From: Strongylocentrotus purpuratus
Lineage: Eukaryota > Echinodermata > Echinoidea > Camarodonta > Strongylocentrotidae
NCBI RefSeq assembly: GCF_000002235.5
Contig: NW_022145604.1
Span: forward strand, 27,432,291 to 27,496,290
Direction: 5' to 3'
Length of the DNA stretch: 64,000 nucleotides
The translations under genes and the position numbers were made by a program. Of this stretch, positions 60,222 to 64,000 are shown in pieces (the first letter of the stretch is position 1; each line of letters starts with the position of its first letter). The notes below the pieces were generated by a model that saw only the letters and a list, made by a program, of their open reading frames with translations, was not told the DNA's origin and searched no databases.

Positions 60222-60352
60222 AAGTCTCTCTGTTCCTTTTTCTTTCACTCTGTCTCCCTGTCTCTCTGTTTCATTTCGGTCGCAATATTTGACGCCATCT
60301 TTAATCCCAACAACTTACGTCCAGATGCTGACGTCACCGATCATCATGTCCT
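60052..60352. repeat. Duplicated ~80-bp segment with CRE motif, separated by CT
   Basis: Copy 1 (60052-60137) and copy 2 (60269-60352) both read GGTCGCAAT, TTGACGCCATCTTTAATCCC and ACGTCCAGATGCTGACGTCA, with few substitutions. The start-to-start distance is 217 bp. The spacer is CT microsatellite. Both copies keep the perfect CRE octamer TGACGTCA. It could be a two-unit tandem repeat or a duplicated regulatory block. Confidence 0.85.
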
Positions 60353-60595
60353 CCCACCTCCACCCTCCCTATCCCATTCATTTCTCTCCCTCTCTCTCTC
60401 TCTCTCTCGTTCTATCTCTCTCCCTTTCTCTTTCTGTAATTACACCATCTCTCTTATTTTTTTCTCTTATTTTTCTCTCTTGCTCTTCCCTCCTGCCTTC
60501 TTTCTCTCTGTATCCCTGTCTCTCTTTTTGTCTCATCCCCTTTATCTCTTTCTCTTTCTAATCCCCCTCCCCTCTATCTATCTCTATATATGTAT
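60353..60595. repeat. CT-rich low-complexity tract
   Basis: CT, CTTT and CCCT stretches; the 202-codon plus frame that begins at 60033 and covers this tract is Ser/Leu/Phe-rich and spurious. Confidence 0.9.
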
Positions 60596-60597
60596 AT

Positions 60598-60760
60598 TGA
60601 TTTTTATTTCAAGTTTATTTATTTCACTTTATCAAAGATAACATAATTGAACATAATGAATAATGGTAATTATTATAACTAAACATACAATATAGAAAAC
60701 ATAATGTACATGATAATAGTTATAACAGGGAATACAACCATATATATCTTTCAAATCTCT
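60598..60760 (-). mobile_element. Possible LINE-like 3' end, minus strand
   Basis: Read on the minus strand the segment ends AAAGTGAAATAAATAAACTT then GAAATAAAAATC. That is a common A-rich layout of invertebrate LINE 3' tails. No body or second copy, so assignment is weak. Confidence 0.35.
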
Positions 60761-60777
60761 TTAACTCCTTCCACATC

Positions 60778-60800
60778 TCTCTTTCTGTCTCTCTCTCTCT

Positions 60801-60841
<41 letters not shown>

Positions 60842-60875
60842 GTCACACACACACACACACACGCACACACACACA
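60778..60875. repeat. (CT)n-(CA)n microsatellite
   Basis: CT run followed by CA/CGCA repeats. Confidence 0.95.
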
Positions 60876-60879
60876 TTCA

Positions 60880-61190
60880 CTCTCCGTCTCATATCTTCTT
60901 TATCCATGTTATCGATTTTTTTTTCCAGGGGTCGCACGCCGGAGGAAACGGATTATTCAGCTATGACCAATTATGCCCAGATAAAACGAGCCATGGGTGA
61001 ATCAATAATGTACCGATAATGATTGCATTGTGATTAATTGACACCACACACCATTAAAGTGGAAAGATCGCATCCATTTTGTTATTTCTATTAAACGTTA
61101 TTAATTTCGGGACTAAATTAATGACTGAGTGACCTCAAAAGCTATCAGCTGGACGATTCGAACAATATAAAACAATATGTTGATAATTGT
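60880..61190. other. Spacer
   Basis: Nothing recognised. Confidence 0.4.
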
Positions 61191-61199
61191 GATGACGCT

Positions 61200-61320
61200 T
61201 ATGATGATGATGATGATGATGATTATAATTATGATATGATGTTGAGGATGATGAGGGGGAGGACGAGGACAAATGGGAGGAGGAGAAGAAGGATGATGGT
61301 GGTGGTAGTAGTGATGACGA
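61200..61320. repeat. ATG/GAG-rich trinucleotide region
   Basis: (ATG)7 at about 61201-61222 followed by impure GAG, GAT and GGT repeats. Confidence 0.85.
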
Positions 61321-61449
61321 AGTTTACTTAACCTGACTGAAAAGAAGGCATACCTCATAGATAATCAAAAAAGATCTAAGGCTTGAAGGTCCTATCTGAG
61401 GGACTTGGTAATTTTTGCTTTATCCAGGGAACATTTCTATGAAGTTCAG

Positions 61450-61540
61450 TACAGTTCCCTGTTTTATCAAAGTCGCGAACCAAGGACCTGCATATTATAA
61501 GACCATTCCTCTACCACTGAGCCACCACTTGTCCCATCTG
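61450..61540 (-). mobile_element. tRNA-like sequence, pseudogene or SINE head
   Basis: On the minus strand TGGCTCAGTGGTAGAG (about 61524-61509) matches a Pol III A box and D arm. GGTTCGCGACT (about 61482-61472) matches a B box and T loop. The spacing of about 30 nt fits a tRNA. The segment between, TGGTCTTATAATATGCA, would carry a TAT-like anticodon, but the anticodon stem and acceptor arms do not pair. A functional tRNA is therefore unlikely; a decayed tRNA gene or SINE promoter is more plausible. Confidence 0.55.
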
Positions 61541-61544
61541 ATTA

Positions 61545-62170
61545 GACATATTTGGCCCTCATCGTATGCCAGTGACAATTCTTTATCATGTATATATACT
61601 TATCTACAAATAGTATAGTGCTTGTGAATGTTACATATTTAAAGGGATACATCATACGTAGAGACGCAGTCGGGGTCTATGGGTCGCAAATGGGAAAGAA
61701 ATAGACATAAACTGGACGGATTAGAATAAAAAAATAGAACCAATAAAGCTGATATTCGGGCAAAGGGGACGTCTGATCTTCGAAAAAAGTATGCCCGAAC
61801 GTCTATGCCAGGCGAACGTGACTCTATAACCTTTAAAACTGTTGTTAGAAATAACGTCGCTCTCAGTCTCATTCTTATGCTACGACTAAACTATTAATTG
61901 ATCGCAATGAATGAAATTGAGCCAACTATCCGCAGTTATCTCAAATAATAAATAATGTCCAGCAAGGCCAATCAGACGGCCGCTGTGTCAGTAATAAACA
62001 ATAATCACTTAACTGCGACACCGGACATCGTTTCACCGAGTTAATTGAAATTGAAGGCCAGTTGTTTTAATAACACCAATTAAATAGTCAATCGTACGAC
62101 GCATCTGATGAATAGCACGTGCAGTGCAGCAAGCAAGCGACACAATAGTCAAGCATAGCACGTTCATTTC
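61545..62170. other. Intergenic DNA
   Basis: A TTAA pair at 61639/61833 was considered as a small MITE but its ends barely match. Confidence 0.35.
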
Positions 62171-62177
62171 ACATACA

Positions 62178-62290
62178 GATAATGGCGATAATAACAATGA
62201 TAAAGATTATAATAATAAACAAAAAAAATATTGATAATAATAAGAACAATAACAATAATAATAACGATGATGATAATAATAATAACTATC
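62178..62290. repeat. AAT/AAC-rich trinucleotide region
   Basis: Impure ATAATAATAAC repeats with an A8 run near 62220. Confidence 0.88.
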
Positions 62291-62291
62291 G

Positions 62292-63140
62292 CTTAGTACG
62301 GTCAACAAAGTACAACTATATTTATACAGCGTTTACAAAATAGATAGTACATTAAATTGAATTAAATAAGTACACATTATATAGGAATGAAATTGATAGG
62401 GGTTATTATTCTGGGAAGAGATGCATGTTTATTTTCAAGAATTTCTGAAATAAGTCAGTGGAATTAGCTGATTTAATGAAAGAGAGGACACTATTTCATT
62501 CTTTGGATGTGCGGGTCTTTTGATTGGTAAGAAGAAAAGAATACCCTGAAAAGCGATGATTAGGACTATATAGGTTGTGAGATTTAAGGCAGTCCTTACT
62601 ATGCTTGTAAAAGTATACGTTTTACTAATGATTTACACTGTCAATTATATCATTTATCAGTTTCGAAATATATTGCACTGCCTGGTCTGTCAGTTTGAGA
62701 AATTTTGAAAAGAAGGAGAAATATTTAAATGACAAATTCAGAGATTAAAATCACAATAATTTACTTGATTCATGCATATCACAAGGTTGTCAATATATTG
62801 GCTTGTGTGAGTTTAATGTGGATGAGAGTTGCAACATTGACGTGTTCTTTTTTTAACATGATATTTTTTGAAGTATTTATATGTAAAAAGGTGCAGGAAT
62901 GGTGTTTATGGAAACAAAAGAACTATTAATGATGGGTGAGCGTAAAACTAATTCGCCTTTGTCAAAAATAGTTTTCATATTGTGTGTAAAAGCTATGATT
63001 TTACAGTCAGAACCCACGGACTACATCAATGACATACATTTAAAAGCGAATGTGTTTTGTACTTTCCCATGTTTTCTCAATTTCCTCCTTACCGTTTCCT
63101 TTCTTACTTTCCTTTTATAAGTTTTTTGTATTCTTTACTT
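62292..63140. other. Intergenic DNA, possibly repeat-derived
   Basis: ATATTTATACAGCGTTTACA near 62320 resembles the inverted SINE tail seen elsewhere, weakly. Nothing else supported. Confidence 0.35.
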
Positions 63141-63147
63141 CCTTTAA

Positions 63148-63675
63148 AGGTACTATGTCACATTTGCAGGCCAAAAAAATGAAAAAGTTAAATTCCAACT
63201 GCATTTGAAAGATAATACTTATTTAGAACTTCCCTAGAAAAGGTGGGGCTTGAAAATGTCTTCAAGTGGGAAAATAATGACTATTAGTTGTCAAATCGAC
63301 TTTAGGGCTATAGAGCCCAAAAGTAATACTCTTGATTTTCAGACAATTGTACCGAATGGTCATACGTTTTATGCTGCGCAAAGATTCAATCAGTTTAATC
63401 TTGGCCATCACAAGAAGTGGGTTATTGATGTAGACAAATGCTCATGTACCCTTTACAACTCTTTTCATGTTATTACCAAAGAAGAAAAAAAGCCAGCCAG
63501 TCACTCAATAGTGTCTGACAGTGAAGTCTAGCAAGTAAACGGGTTTCCTTGCATAATTTGAATATGAGGACACTGCTAATGTTTAAATTTCACAGATAGG
63601 ACATACATGACATATTCATAATTCCTGCAAAGTTCTACAGAATTTGAGGTTGGCTGCAAAAGGGACATAGTACCT
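63148..63675 (+). mobile_element. TTAA-type MITE, family A, copy 3 (complete)
   Basis: 528 bp between TTAA at 63144-63147 and 63676-63679, with ends AGGTACTATGTC and, inverted, AGGTACTATGTCC. Contains the family frame (63250-63531, TTG start, 93 codons). Near-identity with A1 and A2 indicates recent activity. Confidence 0.95.
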
Positions 63676-63679
63676 TTAA

Positions 63680-63950
63680 CAATCAACTGATGTAAAGCAT
63701 TTTGGTTTTCTAAAAATAAATTCCGATCAATCGAGGCCCGGTCGGTATAGTTTCTTTGATATTAAAGCCTCTAGTCGCACGAAAATCGAATACAAGAAAA
63801 TGTCTGTTGCCTAGGTAACTCATGATGGAAGGCGTCAAGCATGAGGGTTTGGTTTTTAAAAAGAGAATTATGTTAGCGCGCCACTTTTGCAAGGATAGTA
63901 ATCGGTTCAAGTCGTCTGCATTTATTGTTTGAAGAGAATATTGAGCTTTA
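63680..63950. other. Spacer to right edge
   Basis: A 66-codon minus frame without motif; nothing else. Confidence 0.4.
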
Positions 63951-63955
63951 GTTAA

Positions 63956-64000
63956 AGGGAAAGTCCACCCTGAAATTAAGTTAGTTCTAATAGGAGTAGA
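63956..64000 (+). mobile_element. Left end of another TTAA-type element, cut by window edge
   Basis: TTAA at 63952-63955 followed by AGGGAAAGTCCACCCTGAAA. This matches the TTAAAGGRR terminus of T2/Kolobok-like MITEs, and from memory closely resembles a family common in sea urchin sequence. The rest lies outside the window. Confidence 0.55.

Noticed and set aside
60033-60641. 202-codon plus frame, the longest in the window
   Set aside because: Mostly CT repeat read as Ser/Leu/Pro; the non-repeat parts are the duplicated CRE block.
61450-61540. Functional tRNA gene
   Set aside because: A and B boxes are present but anticodon and acceptor stems do not pair, so it is listed as tRNA-like only.
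61639-61836. Possible 190-bp TTAA MITE
   Set aside because: After TTAAAGG the two ends diverge at once; no second copy.

Overview
This is a non-coding, repeat-rich stretch of an animal nuclear genome. It is AT-rich, carries long dinucleotide and trinucleotide microsatellites, has no open reading frame of convincing gene quality and no bacterial features. The organism is most likely a marine deuterostome, probably a sea urchin or another echinoderm. That rests on inference: short DNA transposons with TTAA targets and TTAAAGG ends, tRNA-derived SINE fragments with 'aaagcgcttt ... gcgctata' tails ending in (ATT)n, and a truncated element at the right edge that resembles an element I remember from sea urchin sequence. 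No database was searched.

Layout. 1-9.8 kb: AT-rich DNA, a long purine-rich satellite (1.65-2.49 kb), a CT/AT microsatellite (4.68-5.02 kb), the first 174-bp element E1 (7.2 kb) and a degenerate C-rich satellite with roughly 150-bp spacing (8.9-9.8 kb). 10.0-11.1 kb: element B1 with element A1 inserted in it. 12.2-12.5 kb: a possible, apparently frameshifted exon on the minus strand. 13.0-13.4 kb: element H. 13.4-26.4 kb: gene-poor DNA with GA arrays and E2. 26.4 kb: D1. 29.9-30.2 kb: an 18-bp CA-rich minisatellite. 30.6-31.0 kb: I1. 31.5-32.9 kb: a complex of TGAGTCA-rich termini, a CpG-rich promoter-like core, a 91-bp-arm hairpin and a near-perfect palindrome. 34.6-36.3 kb: three MITEs (D2, C, A2) joined end to end, each junction sharing one TTAA. 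41.8 and 59.0 kb: two TAG arrays. 42.6, 44.9 and 53.2 kb: palindromic MITEs. 43.3-43.8 kb: a 102-bp tandem array. 45.2-46.1 kb: a 248-bp tandem array with a SINE inside its third unit. 48.3 kb: I2. 49.3-50.3 kb: a LINE-like 3' end and MITE K. 52.0-52.5 kb: B2, which shows the empty site for A1. 54.6-55.0 kb: a 'GTGCCCC' minisatellite. 56-61 kb: CT-rich arrays, including a duplicated segment with a CRE-like motif. 61.5 kb: a tRNA-like sequence. 63.1-63.7 kb: A3. The right edge cuts another TTAAAGG element.

The main biology is transposon ecology. At least seven families (A, B, C, D, E, H, I) use TTAA targets, insert into each other and into a SINE, and leave empty sites that can be read within the window. 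The 31.5-32.9 kb complex is the best candidate for an undescribed unit: a mobile element loaded with bZIP-type (AP-1-like) heptamers around a CpG-rich promoter-like core. No gene function can be assigned to any ORF with confidence.
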